DNA of 64,000 nt from Numida meleagris (taxonomy: Eukaryota > Chordata > Aves > Galliformes > Numididae), in assembly GCF_002078875.1 (NCBI RefSeq), contig NC_034411.1, positions 50,979,695 through 51,043,694 of the forward strand, written 5' to 3'. Shown here piece after piece: positions 51,901 to 64,000 of this stretch. Position 1 is the stretch's first letter; each line of letters begins with the position of its first letter. The position numbers and the translations under genes are program-made. Below the pieces are notes generated by a model. The model was not told where the DNA came from. It made no database searches and saw only the letters and a program-made list of their open reading frames with translations.

Positions 51901-54458
51901 AACTACTTAAACCATTACTAACAAAATACTACTACAAAAATTACTAACAATTGCAAAGAATCAGATTAAAAAACTGAGGGATTGTTTCTGTGATATCAAA
52001 GACGGTCATCAGGCCTTTTAACTGTAACTTAAATTACTGTGAACATTTCATAGTATTTTGAGCTGTGGTAAATCTTGAGCCTTATTTGTTTATCTTCAAA
52101 TTAAAAAAAACCACTGCATTATAATATTATAATATATATAATATTATAATATTATAATATATAATAATATATAATGTTATATTATATATTATATATTATA
52201 CAATATAATAATATAATATAATGCATATAATATTATAATATGTTGTTGCCAGTTGTATCAAGATATTCTGGAACATCAAGTATACATCAGGTAAACAAGT
52301 ATATTTCACAACACTCAAAATTTAGTAACATGCAGTTGACTGATGAAAATAATAAAAACTAATAGACATGCTACATTAATACAGGGTTATAATGGGATCA
52401 AGAATGAAGAAGTGTTTTTAATAAAATATTATAGGAAGTTAGTATAGGAAACTTATTTTTGTTTAGTACTCAGTTTTTCTGAGGGGAAAAAATGGGAGAA
52501 ATTTTATCTGAAAACGTAGTTTCATATGTGTTTGCTGTGGATATATTCATAACCGTTTAGCGCAGACATTTGATTTCACACCTAGCCTGAAAACAAGCAC
52601 ATGAAAAATTTTTCAAATTCCAAGGCAAAATATGTATTGGTATTAAAGTCAGGCCGTCATATACAAGTACAGGATCTCATCACATTTATAATATTCTCCT
52701 GTTTCACTACTTTTTTTGTTAAAATACCTTTTGAAGCAGTTTTTTTTTTTTTTGTGAAGAAGATAAATACACTGATAAAAAAGAAATCATTAGACAAGAT
52801 CAGATTTCAGTACAAATGGGCAAAGGGTAGCTATGAATACACTGAGGCTGGAAATTAGAAGACAAATTCCAATTATGAGGAAAGCCCATTGGAACAGCCT
52901 TTCCCAAAGGAGTGAGAATAGTGAAAACAGCAGCAACAAAAATCCCTGATTTAGGAAATATGGAATATAATGTGGCCCTTGCTGTCAGAGGGTCTTGAGA
53001 ACCCAGGAGGTCTCTTCCACTGCTACATTCCTAGAAATAGCATATATTTGTAGTTGACTGTAAATGGCCTCGAAAACTTGCTGAGAGAAAGACATTTCTA
53101 ACATTTAATCTTGGCACCATGTTTCTTAACGTTTCCCTTCTCATTTTCCATATCTAGCCACTTCTCTTAGCAGAACAATATTAGAACAGCTTTCTGGCAT
53201 CCATGGATCTTTATTTCCTTCCTTAGAACCACAGCTTAGACCACTGAGCTATATAGAACATAGCATCTGACAGTACATATGTATATCCTCATTACAAAGT
53301 TTTCTCTAAAGAGAGTTGAGGTGTTTGCTCCTAATGGTCACTACTTCCATGTTAGAAGAGAGCAGGTTCCTTAGATCTACATAGAATGGCATCCTGTGAC
53401 TGAGTTGAGCATACTTCTTCCCTTGGATTTCCTGATCTCCTTTGAGTCTCAGTAGCACTGTTGGAACCTAGCTTTGGAACCTTATCTACGAGTTCTATTT
53501 TTTTTTTTATCATGTAAAGTATAAAACTTGCAGGATATGATCAAAACAACTAATGAGCAACTAATTTTTGGTTTTGGAAGGTACTGGCAGAGACACCCCC
53601 AGGTATGATGCAGAATAATCTCTTGCCCTGAAACTACATCAACTGTAAAACCTTGATCTGGATATTCGTTTCCTCCTGTGGCCCGTTTTGTGGTGGCTGC
53701 AAGATATATAATAAGATGGAGCCTATCTTTATATCATCTTTCTTTTTCCCCATCTGCATTCTAACGGATTTGAGCAGGCCTAAAGGTCACTCTGCATGTA
53801 GCTTTTTAAAAATCTTTGAGTGTTAATCCAGCTCTGAACTGCTTTACATTTGCATATTTGCTTAATCAGAAGTGTATAAGGTCAGCACAGGAGCTTCATT
53901 AGGATATTCATGGCTAAAATTGCTCTCCTCATCACTTCCCTTACAACTCTCAGCCAAGCTCTGCACAGGTTGCAGACCTCCCTTGTGCCCCTGCTGGGAG
54001 TGGCAGAGGGAATGAAAACAGATGCATAAATAAATGGGGTGGCTGGAATCCTCCAGCAAGCAGAGGGGGATGAGGCAGTTTGTATCGTGCTCACCATGTT
54101 TTAGTTTGTGCTATTTTAGCTCTTGAGAAAATCACAGCAAAATCTATTTAAGAAAGTAAAAGGACAAACAAGCAAAGCTAAGTATACAGGTGATTGGGGG
54201 AGCAAGTTGTGTTGTAGAAATCTTAATTCTTAGACAGCAGTGATGCAAGAATACAGTGGCTTGGTTAAAAAGCATCCTCTGAAATATTCCTTACAAGGAG
54301 GCAGCATTTTTCTGAACTCTACAGCATCCCTTGGTGTACGGCTGACTCCCACTCACTTAACTGTGCAATTGACCACATTGGTATCTCTGATCAGGCACGT
54401 GTGTGAAACGGAAAGCTCTGTACGTCTTTCCTTTTAGTCCGTGTGTCTTCAGGAAGAG
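45985..54458. other. Intergenic, no gene recognised (8.5 kb)
   Basis: Contents are a C/T-rich run followed by A10 near 46520-46553, an AT-rich tract at 52119-52241, and a possible ancient repeat at about 48,600-48,700. Open frames are short and show no family resemblance. Confidence 0.5.
52119..52241. repeat. AT-only palindromic tract
   Basis: About 123 bp composed almost entirely of A and T in interrupted TAATAT / ATATTA units (only single G or C bases at two spots). It is strongly self-complementary and could form a cruciform or hairpin. Such tracts are often length-variable and hard to sequence. Confidence 0.9.
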
Positions 54459-54915
54459 ATCATAGAATCACAGAATATCCCAAGCTGGAAGGAACCTGCA
54501 AGGATCACTGAGTCCATCTCCAGGCTCCACACAGGACCACTAAAAATCCAAACCCTATGTCTGAGAGCGTTGTCCAAATGCTCCTTGAACTCTGGCAGCT
54601 TGAGGCTGTGATCACTGCCCTGGGGAGCTGTTCCATGTCCATCACCCTCTGTTGAAGAACCTTTTCCTAACTCCCTCCTGACCTTCCCCTGACACAGCTC
54701 CATGCTGTTCCCTCGGGCCCTGTCGCTGTCACTAGAGAGAGGAGCTCAGCGCTGCCCCTCTGCTCTAGGAGCTGCAGGCCACCGTGAGGCCTCCCCTCGG
54801 CCTGCTTTGGGCTGGGCCGAACCAACCCAGGGACCTTGGCCGCCTCTCATGCATCTTGCCCTGTAGGCCTCTCACCACCTTTGTAGCAGTCCTTTTGACA
54901 CTGCAAAGGACATAA
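54459..54915 (-). mobile_element. CR1 LINE 3' fragment
   Basis: The 3' end is at the left (ATCATAGAATCACAGAATAT, then CCCAAGCTGGAAGGAACC). It continues through GAGTCCATCTCCAGG and CTCCTTGAACTCTGGCAGCT to the GC-rich CCTCGGCCTGCTTTGGGCTG segment. The wording resembles a GC-rich bird CR1 subfamily different from those at 41-46 kb. About 450 bp remain. No ORF2 frame is intact. Confidence 0.88.
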
Positions 54916-57900
54916 ATGGTGGCCCCTCTGAAGATGGTTGTCTTACTGGGACCTTCTGTTAATCCACGTTCTTCACCCACTGCGAACATCCATTTCTTCT
55001 TTCCTCTGTTGTTTCTACCCTTGTTTCTGCTACCAACCACTGGTGCAGAGCCTAACTGCCTAAATATTTTATTTAAAAAATAAGAGAATTTAGAAGGGCG
55101 GGAAATAAAACGGTAACAGATATATTATGGGAGACAAGTGCGTGCCTATTTTATAAAAATTAAAACTTAGGAATGTCAGGAAGCAGTTCTGCTGCAGTGT
55201 GTGTTTGACCTCTTTTACCTCTACCTGTCATATGGGAGGCATGCACCCCATATGTTCCATTTGGCTGGCAGGACAACAAATAGCATTCTGAGATGCTTCC
55301 CTTACTCGTTATACTGTTAATCACACACGTTGACTTCTATCACAAGATGCAAAATAGCAGAAAAACTATTTCAGGGCAAGTCCAAGTACTATCGGATATA
55401 CATTTCATACTCAAATTTTTCCTTACCACATTATAGCCAACCCATTTCTTTTGTGACAACTTGGAGCTATTAAAGCCAGCTAAGGCTTTCAACTTTATAT
55501 TTCAAAATGAATAGGTGCTCCAGGGGTTACAGCTACTGCCCATTAGGGATACTGCAGAGGCTATTTTGTGAGGATGTTTAAATACTGTTTTGTCAAAGTA
55601 GGAAAATGCCAGTAGAAGCTTTCTGTTCAAATTTTAAGAGGATGCTACAGGCACTGTGGAGGTAATGTAAGAAAACTTGTAATTCTCATTAGTCGAGTTA
55701 AGAGGAATTACAGAACATACATGTAGAAAGCTGAGCATCTGCTACGGATGAGAAGGCTTTTTAAATGGAAAGTGTAATAATGCTAACAGATTGCCAGCAG
55801 GATGATAAAAATAAAAAGTTAAAGTTAATTCCAAGCATTGTATTACAAGATGAGATTCTAGTGCTCATCACATAATACTTTGGTCAGATTTATTTTTCAA
55901 AATTACTTTCTAAAAATTAATTACTGTGCCTCTGTCATTGTCATGTCTTTCTCCCTCCCTTACCACTCACTGTTATTCTATAACCTTATGTTTCAGTGTA
56001 TCAAGCTTTCCTTTCAGTGAGATTTCATTGACATACAGAAGTTTTGGTAAATAGTGATTAAAGCCTGCAGAATTTAGCTCCACGTAAACATGCAGAACTG
56101 TAATGAGTTTTTCTGTTTGTTACGGTCATGATTTTTACAGCCAAAGGCTCCATCCAGGTCTGTCTTTACTAAGGTCATTGTTGACCTAGCATTTCATTGC
56201 TGCTCAAAAACAGTCTCCATCCCTACCCTACCACGTGCTCCATGCCAGTGCGGGAAACTGGGATGCACTTGGACAGAGAAACAGAGCAGCTGGGAAATAA
56301 AACTTTGGAGAGGAATTCTTTCTCTGATTGGCTCTCAGCACAACTGATGCTGCTAGCTCAGTGGAAGCGATGGCTAGGTGTATGTGGCTTCATGAAGAAG
56401 AGGCTTGGGGGCTGCTTTTCCCTGCAGCAATATCCCCTTAAACAAATGTTCTTTTAAAGTAGTAGGAATTGTAATGAGGATTAAGCAAATGGTTCAAGGT
56501 TGGCGCATTACTAGAGAGGTCATGAGTACAACTCATACACCTCCATTCTCACCCAAACCAACTCATTTGTCAGAACGTGAACTTGGAAGTGATCTATTTC
56601 CTTAAGATTTAAAGGAACATGTAATAGGAAAAATCATCACTCTGTAGAGATTTTGCCCTTGAAAACATTTGGGCTGAAGCTCTTGCAAACAATTTGTGTG
56701 TTCATCATTATTGCACTCAATCTGCTTTTGTGAACTGGCATTGAATTTGAGCAGCCGAAGACTACCTGTGAATACTGCCTCCTGGTGATCGAAGCACTGC
56801 CTCCTCTACCTGTGAGCTGCTGCAAGTTCTCCACATCTGACTAATGAGGCAGATTGGATGAGTTGTGCATACAATAGGATCTAGATTTATGAACCTTGAT
56901 TTTTTGTTTGAACAGTTAATTTATAATGATGAATTAACAACAAATAAAAGTTTTAGAAAATCTGAATCATATATTTTACCCCTCAATTTCTTTGACTACA
57001 ATAGTATTCTTGTTATGTATTTCAGGGATCAGTGGTGATCATCAAGGCACTATGAAACACGGTCAAAAATATTTTTAAAAGGATAAATAGGAAAAAATGG
57101 AAGTTCTACTGTTAGGTACTTTTTAAAATTTCTTTTGTAGTTGTCTTTAGAAGAAAACACTGGTATCCCTCACACGAGGCTCCCTAGATTTATTTATTTT
57201 TTTTTTTTTTTGAGAGGAAACACGGGCTTCTCTATTAAAAAAGCATAGGCAATAGTGCAATAAGCTGCTTGTGTAAGAAAGGATTTTCAGGAATGTGCCT
57301 CTAGTTTAACAGTAATCGAGCTTACAACAGCTAAGGTTCTGGCAACTCACAAAATTTTCTGTCTGTCTAGAGCTCAGCAAGGAAGACAGTTCTGAAATAG
57401 AAATCTTTTAATCTTAGAATGACAAGATCTGAATAGTAAAGCCCCCTCTCGTAAGAAACACAGGCTGTAATTATGGCACATCTATTATTTAAAATGTTCT
57501 TGAAAATTCACATAAGATCTGTTCAAAACAAACTGCAGCATTAGGTCAGGAAGTGGTCTGTTACACAGAGTATATTTTTTTAATCCATTTCAGACTTAAG
57601 CAAGTGTTTGCTTGCAGTAATTGCCGTTCAATATGTAGAGTGTTTGGTCCAAATGGGTTGATTCTTTCCTTGTAAAAATAGATTCTGATTTATTCTGTTT
57701 TACTCTACAGAAGATCCTATATGTGTGCAAATTTTCTGAAGAGGCTCAGGTCGTTCCTTTCCTAATCCCACTCCTCCCTACAGCTGAGCTATATTTGTGC
57801 CTGACAGCAAGCAAATCTGGCAACACAAATAGCTGTGTTAGCCACAGCTATTATGAAGAAAATTCTGCAATGTAACCATCTTGCAGCAGACATCAAATAA

Positions 57901-60900
57901 TCCAGGAAAACAACTGAGCTGGAGCTTAGTCATATTTGTTAATTAATGCATGATGATTTCCAACTAAAATTAATTTAGTGATGGAGTAAAGCATATGGAA
58001 TAATGCTTAAGCTTACATCAAAGGCAAATATTGAATACATTAAGATACATTATCTCTACTCTTTCTGGAGTACATTATGTTCTATTAAGATGTGATGTTC
58101 TGAATTTCTGCCTGGGCTTCTCTGAGAATTTGTGTGATGGTTCACAAATGCATTCCCCAGTGCCCTCCTCTCTAGCACTCTTCCAATTCAGCTTTCATTT
58201 TTTTTTGTTTCAGATGAAGCATTAACACTCATTATCTGTCAGCAAAATAAAAAAGAAAACAAAACAAAACCAAAAAGACCCAACAACACTTTTTTTTTTT
58301 TTTAGATGAAACATCTTTCTTGGGTGACGCTTCTGATGTTATCAGTAGGAAAAGCCTTCAAAGAAAATGAGTATCAAGCCTGAAACATTACATAATGCTG
58401 AGTTGAAAGACAAAGTGTTTTCTGGAATTCTAAATTTTTTTAAGCAGCTGCCTTTAAGTGAACACAGCCATCACTGTTATAAAATATTCAAAGCCTCATA
58501 CATATCAAACAGACAGAGTTACTAGGGCAAACAATCTCATGTATCAGTTAAACAAACATTTGGAATTTTTCCTAAGCCCTATCTAGGTCCTTACAATGCT
58601 TCTAGTTTTAATAGATTTTATCTAGTATCCTTTTTTTTTTTTTTTTTTTTTTTTTTAATGTAAGACAGTTTCCAACTTTGCAGGACCCTACTGGCTTTCT
58701 GGCAGAGCAGATTGGCATGCAGTCCTGGAAGCCAAAGATTAAAGGACTTCTCCATGTTAGGTCATTAGCCATTCCACTTGCTGTACTGTAGCTCGTTTTC
58801 CCATTCCTAATTGATCACTTCATTGATCAGACATTATGGAGATGGCTTAGTAACCTAAGCTTTAGCTTTGAAATGTAGTAGAGATTGCAATTACCTGAAA
58901 GTCTTCAAGGGTGCCTGTAATTTTCAGACAGTTGGAGGCTCAGCTAATCAAAGATTCTGGCTAATGGAAAGGAGAGAGAAGAGCTGTTTCAGCTGGGCTC
59001 CCTAAGGCCAAGAGAGATCCAGAGAGAGCACACAAATGTGCCTATAAAATTTTCCATGCCAAAGTGGGATGCTGGTGCATGTGTGGAGGAGGTGCAGCAT
59101 CTATTCTGAAGATAGGTCAGTGTAACTCAGCACTTGATGAGCTGTCCCAGGGCTAGAGTCATCAGAAGTTTGAAATGGTGCTTAGAGGGCTGTTCTGCTT
59201 CTTGGAATCAGATGTTCTGCTTGTCCCCACGTGCACTGTTGGCCTTGCAGGGTCTTGAAATGTAGAGGGGTGTAGGGGTATGGGTATTTGCAGTCTGGAA
59301 AGCTGAGGAGCATATGTGCTCTTGTGTAGAAACTGTCTGGATTTTGTGTCTTTTCTGCTTGGAATATTTTCCAGGGCAAAAACTTTAAGGCAGTCTCAAA
59401 CCAACTGAATATGATGGTCATTTGGGACTGAGGAAGTGACTGGGACTGAGGTGACAGTGCAGACATGCTGCCCTTGTAGTTGCTATGAATCTCTCGAAGA
59501 TGCCTTTCTTTTCAGCTTAGGTAAATGTGCCATTAAAAACTGAGGTCTTTACTACTTTCTCTGGCATTACAGCTCCTACTAAGTAATGTATTCTTCAGTA
59601 TCTGCTAATTATTCTCCTACTGCTTGTTAATATACATTATGCTATGGGTCATCATCTACTCTGAAGGCTGGTTTTCAGTGGTGTGCACGTTGTGATATAG
59701 AGGATAAGAGATTTCTCTTTGAAGGCAGTTTATAAATCTTATTGGGCTCCTTCATGATGAAAGGCACTATAGATATATAAGAGATCAAAGCTGTGTAAAG
59801 ATCAGTCGTATTTGTTTGCATGAGCTTTCTCTTTCAGTTCCTTCTGAGGATTTTGAGCTTCAAAGTTTCAGCTTTAAAGAAACTCAAAAAAGCCCCACAA
59901 AAGAAACCCTAACAACCCACCGTGTTGCAGCTGGTTTAAGGTCAGGCCAGCCAAGTGCCACACAATTTTGACCCAGCCTTGTACCCTCTTCTTCAACATT
60001 CTTCTGTCTACCAGTGAAAGCTGGCTCAGAGAAAACTTCTGGTGTTTTTAATGACAGTGAGAGCCCAGAGCAGTAAGTTTTGGAAAGGAGGAGTGTTGCT
60101 TAACAGTAAAGGGGGAAAAGAAGCTTAACTCAAAACATAAGTGTTTCTGTTGTGATTTTTCAGACTGCTAGCATTATTATTATCATTTGTGAGTATACAT
60201 TAGCAATTGGCCTAAAAACATATGTATTTAATTATACAGTTTCTGGTATGGTTTGCTTTTTTTTTTTTTTTTTTTTTGGTATGATTTACATTGAAATTCT
60301 GAATATTAAACATTTGATTTAAGTGCAATGTATGCTTCTTTCAGTGTCTGCAGGAATTGGTAGCATAAATCCAGTGCATTCATTGAAAAGAAATAGCTGT
60401 ATGCCATATGGATTTAGACTACTTTGTCCTTTGGTATCAGGGTACTGTTCAGCATAAAGTGGTCCGTGATATGTGAGCTTTTATTTCTCAACAGAACAAC
60501 TGCAGATTATTTTTTTGCAACATAGAGTGTTCTCAGAAATGACATCAAAATAAACTTGTGACCCACAAAAATAGCTTTTTATATTAGAAGCATGCTATGG
60601 TCACACAGAACATACATATAGACATACTACATAATGTCATAAGCCAAAATTAAAAATAATTTTTAAAAAATCAACTACAAGAAGCAGAAGTGGCCCTGAG
60701 TGCTCCATCCAAAAATCCTTCTCCTTTAAAGTGCCGCAAAAGGTGCGGGTCAGTATTATTTAGTTAACTCTCACTATGAGCATCCAAAATCCACGCATCT
60801 AAAATCACTTGCCTTTTTTTCCCCATTCTATTTAAAGCAAAAGAAATCTAAATTAAAGGAGAAGGAGAAGTACTAAGAACTGGTATGATCTATGCAGGTC

Positions 60901-63119
60901 TCTGTAGGGTAATTTGGTATGAAAGCAATGAGCCAGACCCAGATATATGAGTGAATCCCAGACTTTCTGCATATTATCCACACGCTACTCTTGAGATAAG
61001 TCATAGCAAACAATAAAGAAGCTGTGTAGCCAAGCAGAGTAGAGAACAATAACCTGTCCAGTATACTTTATCAATATAAAGTCATAGTCCAACAGCCAAG
61101 GGGAAGTATAGGAATTTGGAACCGGGTTAAATCAGTTGCTATTGCTTGCAAGATTTCCAGAGGCCTTATGGAAGAGAAGAATGTAAATTAAGTCCAGTGG
61201 CACAGGATTAAAAAAAAATCAGTCTTCAGCGGAAAATATTTCTTTTTAAGGATAACAGAGGAAATGTTTCCATACTAGAAGAATCCAGCCAACCATGAAA
61301 GCAAATGTTTTCAATCTTTGTTATTTGCTCTACTTCTATATATATATTTAAGGGAAAAGCACAAACTAAGAGCAAAGCAGGAAACATAAAGTCCCAGTTT
61401 AGGATAGTAGATGCTGGTTATCAACTGAAACAGAAAACGAACAAAAAGCACATATTTATCTTTTGTGCTTTGGCCTAACGGCTGTACAAACCAGTGACAG
61501 CTGCATCCCCATCAGGAGAGGGGAATCTTGCACCGGTGTGTGGGTGCCAGCACAGAGGCAGGTCCTGGGGACAAGAAGCATGCACGAGGCTGCTGCAAAA
61601 AGTTTTACATCCCCTCCTTGCTCTATCAGCGTGCCAGCCTGCATGTGCCAGCAGCCTTTCCTGAGGCCAAACCTCTCAGGGCATTAAGAAACTCTCACAT
61701 CCGCAGAGCTCCAGATTTTAGAGCCACGTGATGCCATTGTGAGCTTCCACAACAGGCATTCCTGAAGAGATTTCAGTTCCCGCTCCATGCCATCCATATG
61801 AGTCCTCTCACTTCACTACCATCTCTCCCCTGTCCCCACTGAATCCAATGCAGAAGAGTAGGCAGAAATGTCAGAGGATGATTTTTGGACATGGAGGATT
61901 AAAACTTTCTCTTACACTTTCAGTATTACATTCTACAAAAGCCAATTTCTCTGCTTCCTTCCAGAATTTCGGGATTAATCTGTGAGTATGCTTGACTAAA
62001 GTCTCTTCAAATAGCTTCATTTAGATGTGCAAGGAAAAACAACTTGTCTGTTTGCTCTGGTCTAAGCTTCTATTGCTCAGCACCCACGAATTGCATTGCA
62101 TATAGAGAGATAATGTCAATTTTGTGCCTCCTAACATTTGTGAAAAATGTCATCCTGCTTAATAGGTTGATTAAAACTCTATATGCTCCAGAAAATAAAT
62201 ATGGTTGTTTATCATACTTGCCCAAGATAATGACAGTAAAGAAGGTTGAAATGCTGTATGATTTCCTCTCTTCTGCATCCAGGGACATTCAGCACACAGA
62301 TGGTGTTCCACATAAAGGATCGAGTTAACTGTTAAACATTTTTTCTTCCCATTAGCTAAATTAACAATATGCCCCTGCTATTAACAAAATAGACAAATCA
62401 CAGAAAACTTGTCAGCTTAATCCTGATCACTAAAACAGACCATTTGCCCAGATGGGATTGTTTCCTGGCCTATCGGGCTCGAAACATCTAGAGATTTTGC
62501 AGCCACCAGCCCAGACTCTGGCAGTGTTGATTCAGCTCTTCAGCCTTAATTGATTTTCAGGCACTTAACTCTCTGGAGATTTTTGAATGGCAGCTTAAAT
62601 ATTGAAAGCTACTCTGCTCTGTGTGTATGCTAGATCACCTAAATTTTCAGAAGTGATGAGCTCTGAGAAGCCTGGTTTAAGTCAGCAGATGCTGTAGGTG
62701 ACAAAAATCACAGCAAAAGCCCCTGAGACATTTTTGCCAGAGAGGGCAGTGGAGCAAATAAAGCAAGCATTTCTGGTTTGTTTTCATTTGTCGCCTTCTG
62801 CAGCAAAGGCACTGTTGCTGACCTTGGGGCTGGTGGTGTTGTGGAGGCTTCCATCCCAACTATGAGAAGGGATCTGTGCCTGCACATCACTGCTTCCTGC
62901 ACAGCTGTACCTATCCTGGTCTCTTCATCTCTGTTTTCCCACATCTCCTCTTGCTTCTATGCAACATTATAGCAAGAAGGGAGCTCATGTAGTAGTATTA
63001 GCCCACATACTAATTTTAGAAGCACACTTGATCTCCACTATTCTTATAACTAATTGTGATCAGAAAGGTGGTGAAAAGCACGGCAAATGAAACGCACTGG
63101 CCTGATAAAACTCATTATG
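54916..63119. other. Intergenic, no gene recognised; long T tracts
   Basis: The homopolymers are T15 at 57197-57211, T16 near 58289, T26 at 58631-58656 and T21 at 60257-60277. No exon, RNA gene or interspersed repeat is named with confidence. In other vertebrates TMEM242 follows ARID1B, but no TMEM242 wording was found here. Confidence 0.5.
58631..58656. repeat. T26 homopolymer
   Basis: An uninterrupted run of 26 T residues between CC and AATG. It could be the poly(A) tail of a retroposed sequence on the - strand, but the flanks show no recognised source. Confidence 0.9.
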
Positions 63120-63384
63120 CTACAAGGGCTGCTCTGAAAGTAATGTCTCCTATTTTATGATGTTGGCCTTTGGCTTCAGAGGCAGATGTTGGTGCTATGG
63201 CAGTAGAGGTTGAACCTTCCCGCCAATATTCCACTACATTTTGTTGCTGTGTGACAGACCATGTCCAACACGGAAGTGCATGTGAAGCAAAGGTTTGTTA
63301 CTGAATTCCTCTGTGTAGAAAAAATGGAATCCATTGACATTCACTGACACTTGCTGAATGTTGATGGAGACCAAGCAGCAGATG
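63120..63384 (+). mobile_element. Galluhop-like mariner, left part (split by LTR)
   Basis: Starts CAAGGGCTGCTCTGAAAGTA ATGTCTCC, the left terminal repeat of the chicken mariner. It runs through GGTTGAACCTTCCCGCC and the transposase N-terminal region (CVEKMESIDIH-like wording) to CAAGCAGCAGATG. The element is interrupted at 63385 by an LTR and resumes at 63916. An internal deletion before the transposase start (compared with the copy at 44.8 kb) removes the usual GGTAGTAGAGGGGCAG stretch. It is inactive. Confidence 0.9.
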
Positions 63385-63915
63385 TGTCATGGTTTTGTGA
63401 TTTTCAGTTATTGGTATTCCACTTCATAACATCATGTAGTGGATATACCTGGTTCTCAGAAGAGAAGGACTACTACAGTCCCCATGGTACTTTGCTCCTC
63501 TGTTACGATTTTCCAGCCGGAGGGAAAAGATAAAAGTTCGCAGTATAAAAACTTGCAGATCACGAGACCTCGCCCCTTTTTTTCCACCGTCTCTTGTCTT
63601 GGCAGCACCTCGCTCTCCAGCCGTCTTATCTTCGGTAGTAGAGTAAGGCCTACCTTGATTTTGGGACATTCTCTCTCTCTGTATTGGATTTATCAGCTTC
63701 AATTGTAATTATATTGTATTAGAGTGTGTTGTTTTGCATTCCGATATCTTATTTAGTAAATTAGTTTGTTTCTCCTCAGATTGTTGCCGCTGTTCTTTGC
63801 TCTCAGGGCCATCTTCTTACCCTTTTCCCCTTTTCCCTTTTCCCGGGGCATGGACCCGTGGATCCCCCGTCCCCTTCGTCACAGAACCGGGCCGAACGCC
63901 CGTAAACCGTTGACA
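63385..63915 (+). mobile_element. Solo LTR of an endogenous retrovirus, 5-bp target-site duplication AGATG
   Basis: 531 bp starting TGTCATGG and ending GTTGACA, so it has TG...CA ends with matching short inverted repeats (TGTCA at the left, TGACA at the right). It is flanked by the direct repeat AGATG at 63380-63384 and 63916-63920, and removing one repeat and the LTR restores continuous mariner sequence. A TATA box (TATAAAA, 63544-63550) sets the + orientation. The second half is T-rich, then C-rich. No internal viral genes are present, so the provirus was reduced to a single LTR. A 5-bp duplication fits ERVL-like integrases more than alpharetroviruses (6 bp), which is inference. Confidence 0.88.
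63544..63550 (+). promoter_or_regulatory. TATA box within the solo LTR
   Basis: TATAAAA sits about 160 bp into the LTR, where the U3 promoter of a retroviral LTR is expected. Present activity is unknown. Confidence 0.6.
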
Positions 63916-64000
63916 AGATGTGAGCACAGTGAGGTGGTGGGTGGTGCGTTTCAGCAGTGCTGACAGTGGCAGTGGGTCACCTCCACTGGTACCAACTGTT
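63916..64000 (+). mobile_element. Galluhop-like mariner, continuation, cut by the window edge
   Basis: Begins with the second copy of AGATG and continues TGAGCACAGTGAGGTGGTGG, encoding the VSTVRWWVVRFSS mariner segment, then SGSPPL wording. The window ends inside the element, so whether the catalytic core is retained cannot be seen. Confidence 0.88.

Noticed and set aside
54916..63119. TMEM242 exons expected from vertebrate gene order
   Set aside because: I looked for wording of the short TMEM242 protein in the frames of the right part of the window and found none. The gene probably lies beyond the right edge.
63439..63708. Short frames on both strands in the last kilobase
   Set aside because: They lie in the non-coding solo LTR and are not genes.
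1..64000. CRISPR array, operon or microbial mobile system
   Set aside because: No regularly spaced repeats or prokaryotic-style gene packing. Splice sites and CR1/mariner/LTR content show bird nuclear DNA.
1..64000. tRNA, rRNA or snRNA genes
   Set aside because: No cloverleaf with A/B boxes or rRNA-like segment was recognised on reading. Small structured RNAs could still be missed without a covariance search.

Overview
The window is vertebrate nuclear DNA, almost certainly from a galliform bird and probably chicken. It carries CR1 LINE 3' ends with the avian terminal octamer repeats, three copies of a Galluhop-like mariner known from chicken, and avian-type solo LTRs. The protein-coding sequence matches bird/mammal ARID1B (BAF250b) closely.

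Layout. Positions 1-10,560 hold the 3' end of ARID1B on the + strand. There are four coding exons (233-329, 3703-4492, 5355-5485 and 7456-9165) with consensus splice sites and consistent phases, a stop codon at 9163-9165, a 1.4 kb A/T-rich 3' UTR, and a canonical AATAAA at 10530-10535 followed by a GT-rich element. The 5' part of the gene lies upstream of the window.

From about 10.6 kb to 64 kb I find no protein-coding exon or structural RNA that I can support. This intergenic DNA is broken up by transposon fossils. A putative LTR lies at about 18.1-18.5 kb and a weaker LTR-like block at 34.2-34.6 kb. A truncated Galluhop sits at 36.7 kb. Between 40.6 and 45.9 kb is a dense cluster of CR1 and mariner, including a CR1 inserted into a Galluhop. 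An AT-rich tract lies at 52.1 kb and a CR1 at 54.5 kb. A third Galluhop at 63.1 kb is split by a solo LTR with a 5-bp target-site duplication. In other vertebrates TMEM242 and ZDHHC14 follow ARID1B, so this is probably the ARID1B-TMEM242 interval, but no TMEM242 exon was recognised.

The only functional gene supported is ARID1B, a subunit of BAF (SWI/SNF) chromatin remodellers. I found no CRISPR array, operon, defence system or other undescribed system. The best material for a second look is the nested transposon history, which gives a relative insertion order, and a few unexplained blocks.
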